Shown here piece after piece: positions 24,006-35,995 of a stretch of 64,000 nucleotides of DNA. This DNA is from Primulina eburnea (taxonomy: Eukaryota > Streptophyta > Magnoliopsida > Lamiales > Gesneriaceae), in assembly GCF_022965805.1 (NCBI RefSeq), contig NC_133104.1:39848682-39912681 (forward strand), in the 5' to 3' direction. Made by a program: the position numbers and the translations under genes. The notes under the pieces are model-generated. The model saw only the letters and a list, made by a program, of their open reading frames with translations, was not told where the DNA came from and made no database searches. Numbering within the stretch: the first letter of the stretch is position 1; every line of letters starts with the position of its first letter.

Positions 24006-25479
24006 TGTAGTAGCCCGAATGCCGAATTGGGTAATTAACGGATTAATGGTGATTAATCATGATCGGAAGGTCCGAAGATGGTTCGGAAGCACCGAAGAGT
24101 TCGGAAGGTCCGAAGTGAGTTCGGTGGATCCGATCATTAGGTGTCAAGAGTTGATCGACACGTGGGAGTTCGGACGTTCCGAAGTGTAGGTTCGGTGGAT
24201 CCGATCATGAGGTGTCAAGAGCAGCTGGACACGTGCATGTTCGGACGGTCCGAAGTGTATGATCGGAGGATCCGATCATGAGCTGTCAAGAGCCAATGGA
24301 CACGTAGCGTTCGGACGTTCCGAAGTGGTGTTCGGAGGATCCGAACATGGCCTATAAATAGTGGTCGGATTTCCTCATTTTGACTCGCCAATTCAGAGAA
24401 TTCCATAGCATTTCAGTCGTTTCTGACAGGTTCTAGTCGTGTTCCGAGATTTGGGCACTAGCGGGGAGCTGCTGGTCTTGTAGCAGAACTGTGCTCTAGT
24501 TGGGAGCTAGCGGCATCAGCGGGCTAGCGACGGACGAAGGTTTGGAATTTTATCAGTATTTATCTCAGGATTATCTAGTTAAGTCTGGTAGATAAGTTTA
24601 GTGATGGTTTTCACTTGATGAATAGGCTTGGATTAGACCTGTTGTCTGGTTGTTCCAGTGGATTAGGATTGCTGTGATAGAGGTACGAAAGTACTATCCG
24701 AGATATCCTGGTTGAGTATACATTCATATATGTGTTGCATGAGTATGTGGTGCATTGATATATGTCATATGATGCATGCTATTATGTCACGTTTATTACT
24801 GCACGTTGCATTTCATGTTGAGCCGTATCTTCTTCGAGATAGCCTTTACTGTTGAGCTGTATCTCTTTCGAGATAAGCTATATCTTGGGGCCGCTCAGCC
24901 CTGTCTTGTGGACGCATGGACACCGAGAGTACACAGTGGCCGACGGGTCGGGAGGGCTTCGGTGGTCCGGGACATTTTAGGTCCACGTCTGTCTTGTAGT
25001 GGATGTAGTGACCCAGAGGTTGGACCGCGCGGCACTATCCACTTGGCGCCTCTAGACTGAGCATTGTTGAGATCCTTTTGTGATTCCTGTTTCTTGACTA
25101 CCCCGGTATCATGATCATAGCATGTGCATTTCATATAGGTCTGTATACTCATACTTTTGTACTGGGCGTTCTTATCGCTCACGTCCTCGGTTTTGTTTAT
25201 CTTGGACACCCCATTCCCACGGGGCAGGTCTCAGGTTGGATGGTTCCGGAGGAGCAGGAGGAGGACGTTGAGTAGCCGGTTGGTTTAGTTTCGGTATCAT
25301 TTGATTCGCTATGGTTGTACCAGATATTCTTTACCTTATTTTGAGTTGTTCTAGAGTTCGTTTGGGTTGTATAACTATCATTTGTTAGTTGTTTCCGCTA
25401 TTATCTCTGATTAGTAATTATTAAGTTAATTGCATGCTTAGTTTTCAATTAGTAGGTGATTCTGGAACGGGTCACTACA
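24006..25479 (+). mobile_element. Solo LTR (1474 bp), perfect 5-bp TSD
   Basis: Begins TGTAGTAGCCCG and ends GGGTCACTACA, flanked by CTACT at 24001-24005 and 25480-25484. It sits inside the CTCGAG-rich repeat. U3 carries 3.7 tandem units of about 70 bp and a TATA box (CTATAAATAG, 24352-24361). No internal region or second LTR, so it is a recombination product of a full element. The lineage is probably Ty3/gypsy, but I cannot prove it without coding sequence. Confidence 0.88.
24100..24350 (+). promoter_or_regulatory. LTR U3 tandem repeats with G-box motifs
   Basis: Units start at 24100, 24169, 24240 and 24310 (69-71 bp apart). Each begins with a near-palindrome such as TTCGGACGTTCCGAA, then TTCGGTGGATCCGATCAT or a variant, then a GTCAAGAG word and ACACGTG or ACACGTA just before the next unit. 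ACACGTG is a G-box/ABRE core bound by bZIP and bHLH factors. The cluster ends immediately before the TATA box, as expected for an enhancer array. Confidence 0.65.
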
Positions 25480-25700
25480 CTACTCGAACTCGGTCAAACC
25501 GAGCTCGAGCTACTCGAATAGACACATGTAAAATTTGAGTTCGACTCGATTAAAGAACCTACTGGAACTCGGTCAAACCGACATGTAAAACTGGAGTTCG
25601 ACTCGATTAAAGAACCTACTCGAACTCGGTCAAACCGAGCTCGAGTCAAATTTTGACCGAACCGCTCACGAGTTACTTATAAGTAGTTTGACTCGTTTGC

Positions 25701-26340
25701 ACTCGTAAGACATAGTATGAAATATAGCATTCAGACATTTAGCAAATTTAACGAGACATTTAATGAATAATTTAATACAAACATGATCATATGTCAGGTC
25801 GTACTATGAATTCAAATTCCGCAACCGAGATTATAATTATTTTTCTCCAATGAATACCTATATATATTTATGTACTTATTCATTCATTCAGTCGATATCG
25901 CATTTTTGTGTGTACTTGTATTGTGAGTTTTTTCTACTTTATTATGCATATTGTGACTTGAGTGTCATAATAACCATGTCGAAAAACTCTTTCTATGCAC
26001 CATTCATGAAGTTGTTGTTCGAATCTGTGTAGGAATCCAACTTTGAGAGCTCGGGCCTTATAGCTTGGTTCATGTTTTTATTTGACTCTCTCACAAAAGA
26101 ATTATACAATTTGATAATATTTTCAGTGAAATTATTATTTCTCCAAAAGTATAAATGATTAGCGTGTATGTAAGGCTCGTTTCAAGATACTAAACCAAAA
26201 TCAATTTGCGTCTTGATGTATATTTCAAAATTGATTACATTTTAAATTTTAAGTAAATTTCTAATTAACCTCGGCACTAATTTCGTCAAAAATTAATAAA
26301 ATAAACGGAGAATAAATTTTCTCAAATAAAATAATCCACT
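25701..26340. other. AT-rich intergenic sequence
   Basis: No gene or complete element recognised. Confidence 0.45.
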
Positions 26341-26349
26341 CAATTTTAA

Positions 26350-26529
26350 GACAAACTTGTATGAGACGGTCTCACGGGTCGTATTTTGTGAGACAGATGT
26401 CTATTTGGGTCATTTATGATAAAATATTACATTTTATGCTACAAGTATTACTTTTTATTGTGAATATGAGTATATTTGACCGATCTCACAGATAAAGATC
26501 CATGAGATCGTCTCACAAAAGACCTACTC
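26350..26529 (-). mobile_element. GTGAGAC MITE copy 6
   Basis: 180 bp, reverse orientation, ending GACCTACTC. CAATTTTAA (26341-26349) and CACCTTTAA (26530-26538) are a 9-bp duplication with two mismatches. Confidence 0.83.
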
Positions 26530-26538
26530 CACCTTTAA

Positions 26539-27221
26539 AACCTTAGCGTCTTAGATATATATATTCTGAAACATGATACAAATTTCTCTCTTATTTATTT
26601 TTTAAGACCAAATTAGCCTGCTTAAAATTTTAAGGGGAAAAATTATAATGAATCATTCTGACAGTTAACCTCAGTTTCATACCAAAATCAGTCTGGTGTT
26701 TGGAAGGACAATACAAACCAAAACATCAAATCAGACACACTATTTTAAAACTAAAACGAAAGAAAAAAAATACAGAAATATGTTTTGTCTTTCCAAAGTA
26801 TTTTACTGTAATACTATTTAATTTGAATATAATCAAAGAATTTGGTCCATCAACAATAAATTCTTCTGATTCGTACAATCACACAAAAGTCCATGCATGT
26901 ATATAATTAATCTTGCACAAAAAAGAAATATTTCTAAAAATCATTTAATTTTTTTGTTTTAAAAAATATAGTACCAAGTCTTAAATGACAAGGACAATAA
27001 ACCACCAATCATATCTAACTTTAATCAAAATAATATGCTAGCTCTTAGTTAATATCTCCCACGTTTATTTATACGGTTATAGGTAACATAAACCGGAGTT
27101 CGGGCACTCATTCTCACCACACAAACAAAAATTAAATACATATTGTTCATTGTTGGTAGTTGAGCTATTAATACATATGCACCAATTAATTTCGCATTTA
27201 CTCCTATATCATAGACGTGAA
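26539..27221. other. AT-rich intergenic sequence
   Basis: No gene seen. The lysine-rich open stretch near 26700 is low complexity. Confidence 0.45.
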
Positions 27222-27378
27222 ACACAAAAACTCTTGCGAGACGTGTTTTTATGGATCAATTTTGTGTAATAAATCTTCTATTTGAGTATTCCGTGAAAAA
27301 TAATTTTTTTTATCGAAAATTTGAACTTAGTTGACTAATCTCACGAATAAATTAGAACCGGGAGACTCTTTTGACTAT
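27222..27378 (-). mobile_element. GTGAGAC MITE copy 7, strongly decayed
   Basis: Recognised by ACAAAAACTCTTGCGAGACG, TATTTGAGTATTCCGTGAAAA and CTAATCTCACGAATAAAT in the family order. Ends are approximate and no duplication was found. Confidence 0.6.
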
Positions 27379-27957
27379 CTATTGAGAAATGACCAAACCC
27401 CCCAACTTTCTAATCTCCAAGCGAAATTAGGAAAATGAAGTAACACATATTGGCGTGTAAATATAGTAAAAAGTGAGTGGAGATTGGGAAGCTTCGAGGA
27501 AAAAAATGTTTGGCATAATTTAGACTCTGTTCTAATAATTTTCAAAAATCGAACATAACATAACATTTTTCATTTGAAATTCAAACACACATCATGGTTG
27601 CAATTTTACGTCCTATTTTGTTTGTCGGATGAGATTTTATTGTTTTTATAATCTGCACATTTGGTTGCAATTTTATGTATTCATTATGCTATTTTTTTAC
27701 CTGTTCATATTATATTAAATTATTTAAAAAGAATTTTTAATATCATTTATCATCCAAGTACTCAAATATTTTTATCGACCCAATTAATGAGCGTCACAGT
27801 CAAAGTGGTGCGGAGTCTTCGTTCCGAATTGATTGATCTTCATTCGAGTTCCGATAAACATTCTTTCTTTGAATCCGTGAATGAATGCATGGTGTTTCTG
27901 AGAGAGACGTAGAATTAACATCTAACCATACATTTTGAGGCTTCTCCGTTTGACCAT
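27379..27957. other. Intergenic sequence
   Basis: Contains an 83-codon open stretch at 27661-27912 ending in FFESVNECMVFLRET, without a domain I recognise. I leave it uncalled. Confidence 0.4.
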
Positions 27958-27966
27958 AAGTTAATA

Positions 27967-28152
27967 GAGTAGGTTTTTTTTGAAACGGTCTCATGAATCT
28001 TTATCTGTGAGATGAGTCCACTCTACCGACATTCACAATAAAAAGTAATACTCTTAGCATAAAAATAATATTTTTTCATGGATGATCTAAATAAGATACA
28101 TGTCTCATAAAATACAACCCTATATTGATACCGTCTCACACAAATTTTTATC
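27967..28152 (+). mobile_element. GTGAGAC MITE copy 8
   Basis: 186 bp, flanked by AAGTTAATA (27958-27966) and AAACTAATA (28153-28161), a 9-bp duplication with two mismatches. Confidence 0.84.
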
Positions 28153-28161
28153 AAACTAATA

Positions 28162-29215
28162 TGACCCTAGGCCCTATCCATACCTTTGCATAAACAAAAT
28201 AAATAAAATTTCAAAAAAAATTAGGACGGAAATTTGGTATGTTTTGAGTGTTAATGTAATACTACAAACGTTAGTGTTATATGTAAGTGCCAAATCAACA
28301 CCATAATATACAATTGTAAAAAAAAAAACTAACTAAGATTGAAATTTAATAATATAAATATATAAAAACACAAAAAACAAATGTATCGCATCGTCGTCTT
28401 ATTTTTTTCCTTTACAAAATTGTTCAATTTTGTTGTCTTAAAACTTTGCATGTGAACATCATAAATGAAACGCTACGGAGGGAGGCTTGTTTGGCTTCCT
28501 CGTGTCTCAAACTTTGCCAGCTTCGAGTCAATAAATGTGACAGAGCTACATGCATAATCATTAATGGCTCTTCCATTCAATTTCTACCGGATCATAAAAA
28601 TAAATACTTCATGCTCAATTTCATATTAATGTTTCCTGCATATATAATAATGTTTTTTCCCCTTAAAAAAACATTTTTCTAAAAATTAGACATATAAAAA
28701 AATTAACGTTTAAATTCCACCCTATACTACAACGTCGATGGGAAGATTTATAATTTACAGTGACAAAACACATCAAATATAAAATAATTACTAAAATATA
28801 AATTCCTCATGTAGACTTTCACAACATGCGATATATTAGGTATATTTTTACCTTTTACATTACATAACATATATTATTACTTGAATTAAATATAGATAGA
28901 CATAATCCGGGTATTTTTTTTATTTTAATCAATAATTTTTTTTAAGAAAATGACATCCTCAAATGCATTTGAAATATACTTATGAAGATTTTTTTATTTT
29001 AAAAATATTTGATTAAGGTTATTTTACAAATCTCTCCGATATAATCCACCGACTATTTTTTTTATCATAAATTTGTAAGAAACGTATCAACCACAAAAAC
29101 CTTGAACAGATGATTGAAATCTTTATTTAGTTTATTTATGCGATTATTATTATTTACCTGAATTCAACAAATATAAAAGGTTTGATTAAAAAAAAATAAG
29201 AAGAAGAAGCTATGC
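28162..29215. other. AT-rich intergenic sequence
   Basis: No gene or complete element recognised. Confidence 0.45.
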
Positions 29216-30653
29216 TCCATTATCTGGGCTAAAAGCCCAATTTATGGTGACGGGCTGCTATTGCTACTGGCCCAAAGAGAGCCCAGATAGTTCCACCTCA
29301 TGAGTCACGGACGTCGTAAACGGGCCATTTCAATTCATAATTTCATATTGGGTTCCTTCGATTCTCTTTCACCCTCCACATTCTCTGCAAAATCCGGAAT
29401 CCTACAGAGTTTTAGGTTCGTCCTTTCCTTAAAATTTCGTCGATCATTCAATTGTTTTTAAATTTTGTGGCTTTTTGAGATCTGTAATTGAGTTGTCTAA
29501 TTTGGGGTTTCAACGAATGTTTTTCATTTGAGATTTACGTTTTTATCTTTTCTATAAAGAATCAACGGAATCGCGATGCTTAACTTGCACTTTTAAGGTC
29601 CTTGAATTTAAACCATATTCCAGACGAGTATGCCTCGAGGAGAGGCTCTTTTTCTCTCTCTCTCTCTCTCAGTTTCAACGATGGCTGTTTTCTAGGATTG
29701 AACAAGGGTTGCAATTTGTCGTTTATTCAGGATACAGAAGAGTCAAATAGAGTGATATTATTTTAATTTTAAATAAAGATTTCCAGTTGCTTGAATAATC
29801 TGCTAGCATTTTGCGTGTGACTGTTATGTGCTATTGACGTATGGACAATGAATCATGCCATTGTTAGGCATATTGTATTGGATTGTAGTTTTTGTTTGAT
29901 TAAATTGTAGATTTTGTTCGTTATCCATTTTGTAATTTGTAATTCATTGAACATTTAATGTTTTTTGCTGTGACAGAAACGTTTTTTTTCTACGAACTTT
30001 TGGTTTGTTGTCTTTTCTTTAATGAAAAACTAGCGCCTATCGCACTCTGTTCCCGTGTGCTGAAACAATTTAACTATATTAAGCCCATTTGTTTTTTTCT
30101 AAAACTATGTAAAATTTGCAAAATTACCAATATATTTCCCACATTTTTAGATTTCTACAAAATTTATTAGATTTCTGGAATTAAAAATCAAAATTGAGTG
30201 TGGACTTTGGAATCTTACCTGTTTGATTAGAAGTGGGCAGATTGGAGAAGATGGCGGCGGTTGAAATTAGCGGGCTAAAGATGAAAATGCCGCAAAAAAC
30301 TGTAGTGGAAGAATGGGAGGGGAAAATGGTTAAATTTTAAAATAGCTAGAAAGAAATTACATTATAACATATCAGTTTTTTCTTTTCTTTTATTAAGTTG
30401 AAGATTTTGGGACTTTCACATGAGCATACCAGAAGTAGTTTTTATCAACCCCTATTACTTTAGTAAATAGTAAGAGATAGTGAGAGATAGTAAGAGATTA
30501 AATTAGTAAGAGATTGCTGCATCTTTTTTGGTGAATTTTGTGCTACAATACGACATACGTTCCTCGTGTTGAGCTCGACTCAATTTTCAGTTATTTTGCC
30601 TCACCGGTGTTTTTTGTTTTAACCACTTCTTCAGAGAAGCACAAAATTCAAAA
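29216..30653 (+). promoter_or_regulatory. Promoter and probable spliced 5' UTR of MLF-like gene
   Basis: Between 29227 and 29330 there are several GGGCT/GCCCA words (CTGGGCTAAAAGCCCAAT, CTGGCCCAAAGAGAGCCCAG, AACGGGCCATTT). These resemble Site II/TCP elements, common in promoters of growth-related genes. A probable first non-coding exon near 29380-29420 ends at TTTTAG|GT, and an AG just before AGAAGCACAAAATTC at about 30634 could be the acceptor. A (CT)n tract is at about 29651-29671. The exon limits are inferred. Confidence 0.45.
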
Positions 30654-32808
30654 ATGCAGGGTGGCAGAGACCCATTCTTTGGTTTTGGTGATCCTTTTGG
30701 TAGTTTCAATGGTTTTGGTGGCTTTGGAGGCCAAAGGAGTATGCTATCTGGCTTCTTTGGGGGAAGGGATCCATTTGATGACCCCTTCTTCACACGCCCT
30801 GGAAGTATATTTGGGTCTAGTTTCTTTGGGTCTAATGGAGTTCCATCCATGAATTTACCTATTGGAGGTCCATTCATGAATGTTCCTAGTGGCGGTCCAT
30901 TTATGAATGAAAATTCTTCTGGGTTTCTTGATCAGCAGCCTTCCATGGTCAACAAATCCAAGGGACCAGTGATCGAGGAGCTGACTTCTGATGATGAGAA
31001 AGATGAAAATGAAAACGAGGAGAAAAAAGTGAATCTTAGGAAGCATGGTAGATCGACCAAAGAGCCTATCGTGGAGGACCCAGATGATGTAGCTGCTGGT
31101 ATGTTGTATTTTGTGCTACTTTGGCAATAAATTTGGTTCATCATTGTGGTTCATGAGGCAGATAAAACTTACTGTTAATTTACTTTTTTGTGCTTGCAGA
31201 GAAAAAGAGCAAGTTTACGCCTCTTAAAAACAATATACACCTATTGAACCATGGAAGGCCACAACCCCAGACACAAAGTTTCACGTTTCAGAGCTCTACT
31301 GTTACTTATGGTGGGGCTAATGGTGCACACTACTCTTCTAGTACGAGGAGGGCTGGGAGTGATGGAGTAAGTGGAGCTACTAGCCATGTTAATTTCATTC
31401 CTGTTCTTGTTGAGGGGTTGACCTGACTTCTATTTATCTAGTTGACTTTGGAAGAATTTAAAGAGGCTAATTCCTTTACTGGTCAAGCGACTCATAGGGT
31501 CTCTAGGGGCATTCATAAAAAGGTGTCATTTCTACATCCTTGGAAGTCCAGTGCACTTCTTGAATTCAATTGATTTTGGTATCTGAAATGTCTGCTGAAA
31601 TTTGCATTGTGCCTTAGGGTCATTCTGTGACTCGAAATTTGAAGTCTGATGGTCATGTGGACACAATGCAGACTTTGCACAATCTTAATGAAGGTAGCTT
31701 AATTCTTTTTGGCTGAATGTGTTACCATTAAGGCTCGTTACCATTGATTTATTGTTTTCCTCAGATGAACTTGGTGGTTTTGAAGAAGTATGGTTAGGAA
31801 ATGGTAAAAAGCATCTCCCTGGGTGGAGCGAAGAACTTGCTTTACAAGATGTTATGGGTAAACTCATTTCACATTTGTGATCAGACATTTTTAGCTTATT
31901 TTGCAATGTGTTCTTTGATGAAGTGAAAATGCCGTGAAGATTATATGTGCAAAATGATTTTTTCTGTTTGTTTAATTTTCTATGACAAGTTTTTTTTCTT
32001 TTCCATGTGCAACATTTTTCGTGTGTACGTGTGAGATCAAATTTGTTAGTCGGTAAAGTGCTCTGTTTGAATCATAGTAGTCCCATTTTGTACGCTTATC
32101 TTTGTTGTGGGAACTGCTGATTAATTGGCTCGTAATTCTGTTTAACACTTATGGTTTTGATTTTCCCACGAAGTTATGGTATTGTATGACTATTTGTTTC
32201 AAATACTTATTGTCCAATCTAGCTATCGTGCTCAAGTGACCAGTGCCTCTCAACATTCTTTGTACCTTTGGACATGGGTTTCCTTCAACGATATTTTTAT
32301 TGCCCCACGGAGTTGTTAGAGATAGCCGAAATGACTTATGTACAGTTACACAACAGTAAAGTACAATAATGATACCACACATACATGTTCAAACACCTCG
32401 TTTGGTTTACTTCATTTTCTTATGCCTTCTCATATGGTGGTCAGAAGGCTTTCGATGCTGTGATGATGTACTAGCATTTTGTATGTTCTACATACCTACC
32501 AATTTGTGCTATTTGAACACTAACTTCATTAGCTGAACTGCTGTCGTCGTCGTTTTTGATTATCATAAAATGACCTAGAAGTTTGTTACTTATAGCTTGT
32601 TCGCTTTTATGAAACTTCAGCATCTGGAAGCACTCAATGGCCTCGGAATCGTGGAGGTTGGGCTCTTCCTCCAGTTGAAAGATCAAGTAATGTCCGAATC
32701 TCAAAACGAGACAACGGACGTGAAGCAGGCCTGCCTCATAAAAGAAAACACTTTAATGATGGAACTAGCTCATCTCGTCTTAGATCAAATGGAGCTAATA
32801 GGCATTAG
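30654..32808 (+). CDS. Myeloid leukemia factor (MLF)-like protein
   Basis: Six exons: 30654-31098, 31200-31366, 31442-31522, 31618-31693, 31765-31857, 32621-32808. They total 1050 bases, 349 residues, and all phases join. The N-terminus is Gly/Phe-rich (MQGGRDPFFGFGDPFGSF), with repeated GGPFMN and DPFF words, then an acidic stretch (DDEKDENENEE). The middle contains FQSSTVTYGGANGAHYSSST and, across exon junctions, an EEFKEAN...THRVSRGIHKKGHSVTRN segment. This is the core of MLF1/MLF1-interacting family proteins. The C-terminus is basic and has WPRNRGGWALPP. Animal family members act in the nucleus and cytoplasm in protein quality control and transcription; the plant role is not established. 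The exon 6 junction was chosen because it keeps the frame into this basic tail. Confidence 0.85.
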
Positions 32809-33643
32809 GACTTTCAAAAAGGTTCACTTCAAGTCCATAAAGGGGATCCTTTCGACATCTGAACTCCCACTTCTCATGAGAGTACGGCTACTATTAGTGT
32901 CCTGTTTATGTTTGTTGATGGTTTCCTTTTTTTTTATTGCTTCCCCTTAAAACGGTTTCACGGTTCTTTATTTTGTTGATGGTTTTCGTTGGTATTTGTT
33001 CAGTCTTTATCTGAATACTTTTGGTGGTCCGTGACTGCGTTGGATTTATACACGATCGTTACGGATAATTAGTCTTTTACTATTGCTGATAAAACAGAGC
33101 GACTCCTGTAAAGATTCAAGCTTTGCATTTTGATGTGCATCTTGGTCAAATGAACAAATAAAAGGGCGTAATATTTGAGCTTCATGTCTTGAAATTTTTT
33201 TTAATAGTAATTCATGTCTTGAATTTTTTTCTAGTATTTTTTGAGAAACGAGAAAAGTTCACTTGATGCGATGCACAAAAAAATCTATTATTTCCGGGTT
33301 GATTATTAAAAAATTAAGTATGTGAACTCGTATGGATTAATAATATTGTGATTATTAAAAATATTGAGTAAGATACGAAATAAAATGGAATAAATATAAT
33401 TTGTGGTATCGATTAAATATGATATGAGTTGTAAATTTGTTATTTTTTTAATAATTAATAAATATAAATAAAAGAAAGGTATAAGAAACAATATTGTCAT
33501 TTAATTTTAATAATTAAATTGATTTGAGATAAATATGAATTATTTAATTGACGTAACATAAATAATCAATTTTACAACAAAATATGTGTTTGAATTGAAA
33601 TATTATTCATATCAAGCCAACAAAACACGAACTTAAATTGTAC
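32809..33643. other. 3' flank of MLF-like gene
   Basis: Probable 3' UTR followed by AT-rich sequence up to the LINE. No further gene seen. Confidence 0.45.
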
Positions 33644-34310
33644 TTCACCTTCCACTTGAAATATAATGCCGTGAAATAATCAAGGGCAGCCATTACCAAC
33701 AGCTGATAAGGGCAAAGCACCACTGGAAATAGTAGTACAAGAAGGCATTAGCAACGGTGTTGAGACACCAGCAGATGCAGATGCTGAGGGGTATGAAGAT
33801 GTTTCTAACAGGAAAAACAATAAAAAAAACAAGAAAATCAAAAAGCAAGTTACGAAGATGAGTAAGAATTCGAGCAATCAACATCATGAATTAGCGAAGA
33901 AAAATGTTGTCTTCTTTGAAGGTAGGGAGGAAATGAGTTCATGTGACACAGAATATGTTGCGGTGAATAACACAAATAAGGAAACGAGATTATTTGGTAA
34001 TAAAAGCAAAGGGCGGCAACCCGAAATTGCCTCTAATTCTCAATGAAGCTTGCATGTTGGAACGTTAGGAGTTTTCACAAACCTCTAAAACAAAGGAGTG
34101 TGCAAACTATGGTGGCCACTCACAATATTGACATTTTTGGGATAATTGAGTCAAAGTTTAGTGAGCAAGATCTTCTGAATTTTTTAAAAATCCGGTGCCA
34201 AGGTATGAATTTTGTGCATAACTTCACGCTCAACAATAAGGGTAGAATTTTTGTGTTGTGGAACCCTCTGAAAGTTAAAGTTAACATTTTTGGAATCACA
34301 GAGCAATCAA

Positions 34311-35284
34311 TCTATATCTATATACTTATAAAAGTGTGGATGAAAGACATTGTTTTCCAATTGTGCAATGACATAATTAACCTTCTATTCACACTTCAAG
34401 ATTAGAATGTAACTCCTACATTAATTTTATCAAATAACTCATATTTATACCCCATTTAAATGTTTTATCCTTTTAATTCTCTCTACATGTTTTTCCAATT
34501 ATTTTATTGTAATCACGGTGATTTTAAATTTATAATTGGAAAATTTTTCTATCATCCACACATTTATATAGCTATATAATGAAATAATTTTTTTTAAATG
34601 AAATATGACATAATTAAATATTATATGAAAAATTGATAAGGGAAAAAAGTCATCTTTACATATATTGATTTATTTATTATTTTAAAATTTATTTAACAAA
34701 AATTAACAGCCATCAATGTTAGTCTACGAAAGATCGATATATAAAATTTATCATCCATGATATAGAATTGTAAAAATAAAAAGTAAAAAAAAATTAAGAG
34801 GTTAAATTAAATATTATGAGTTATATTTTATTGTCAATATTACTATTTCATTTGTATTAATATTGTTTTTATGAGTTAGTCATAGTGATTTTAAATTGAT
34901 AATTATTTGTCTTTAGTACGCTTCGCTTTTGTAGATTATGATTTATACATTGGTAAAATACATAATTTGGTTGATTTTTAGGTTATTATGATTTATACGT
35001 TGTGTTTGAATATATAATTTTTTTAAAAAATTTTGTTTCAGTTCATTTTGTTCTATATTATGTTCATTACAATTTATTATATAACATAAAATCAACTGTT
35101 TGAATTTTAATTTGGGAAACAATTTTGAAAGTAAGTTATATAAGTTCTTATAAATCGTCTAATATGATAAGAAATTAAGCTCAAATAAATAACAAAATGA
35201 TTCAAATTATTTTTTAGAAAATCATATTTTTTTAATTTTTATAATATAATTGAAATTACGTGCAACACACATGCATCATGCTAG
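34311..35284 (+). mobile_element. Non-autonomous Helitron
   Basis: 974 bp, starting TCTATATCTATATACTTATA (TC start, followed by AAAGTGTGG as in many plant Helitrons) and ending ATGCATCATGCTAG (CTRR end). It sits between A (34310) and T (35285), the usual A-T target, with no duplication. A short stem (GTGCA...TGCAT) lies just before the end. Removing it rejoins the LINE endonuclease frame exactly (TEQS to IHVNVECLV), which fixes both borders. No Rep/helicase is encoded. Confidence 0.88.
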
Positions 35285-35358
35285 TTCATGTAAATGTTGA
35301 ATGCTTGGTCACTAAAAAAGTGTTTTGTGCATCTTTTGTCTATGGTTTTAATACTATT

Positions 35359-35995
35359 CTATGTAGCACGGATACCTTAATTATTTTTTTTAGAAGTATC
35401 GGATACGGATACGGATACGACAAGTGGATACACGTGTCGTATACCTCAAAATCCGTATCGTTGACTTTATTTAGGGTTGACCTGCCGAATACGTTTTAGA
35501 CACGACGAAGACACGCCACGGATACAGCGTGGATACGTTTTTCGGATACGTTTGGGCAAAATTGCAAATATTTAAAAGTTTTTGGGGTTAATTAAAAAAA
35601 TTAAAATTTCTAGGGAATAAAAGGTAAATAATTTAAAATAAATTGTGTTGGGCTTTTAAATCCCTAAATACATTTGTCCATCTCTTTCATTCCATTTCTG
35701 CTCAAGCAGCTCTCAATTCAACCGATATGGATGTTTGATTTATTTTTATTTGTTTAAGATGGATTTTACATTTAATATTTTGTACTTAAGAGATTATGGT
35801 TAATGAAATATTACATCTATCTCTATAATTTTTGCTTTTCAATACTAAATTTATATAAATATATATAATATTTATATATATTTTAATGATTGTCGTATCC
35901 TAGCCGTATCGTGTCTTATATTTTCAAAATTTAATGTGTCGCCGTATCCGAATCGTATTCGATACGATACTCGTACCCGTATCCATGCAACTTAG
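35359..35995. mobile_element. hAT-type MITE, perfect 8-bp TSD
   Basis: 637 bp, flanked by ATACTATT at 35351-35358 and 35996-36003. Left end CTATGTAGCACGGATAC, reversed right end CTAAGTTGCATGGATAC. Many CGGATACG words lie near both ends, as in hAT subterminal repeats. Removing element and one duplicate restores the LINE frame (FNTI to VQRRALWEDL). No transposase. Confidence 0.88.

Larger units (their letters stand above)
23645..25700. repeat. CTCGAG-rich repeat cluster, 57-bp units, split by solo LTR
   Basis: Dense inverted words such as GAGCTCGAG and CTCGAACTCGG, plus units containing GTTCGACTCGATTAAAGAAC at 23924, 23981, 25539 and 25596. Spacing is 57 bp within each pair and 79 bp across the gap once the solo LTR and its duplication are removed. 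It resembles the subterminal repeats of a non-autonomous DNA transposon. True ends were not determined. Confidence 0.55.

Noticed and set aside
24776..25060. 94-codon open frame in the solo LTR
   Set aside because: Lies in LTR R/U5-like sequence; no retroelement protein homology.
23645..25700. Regularly spaced repeats resembling a CRISPR-like array
   Set aside because: Only four units, sequence between units is also repetitive, and the genome is a plant nuclear one; it fits transposon subterminal repeats.
27661..27912. 83-codon open frame
   Set aside because: No domain; surrounded by AT-rich repeat sequence.
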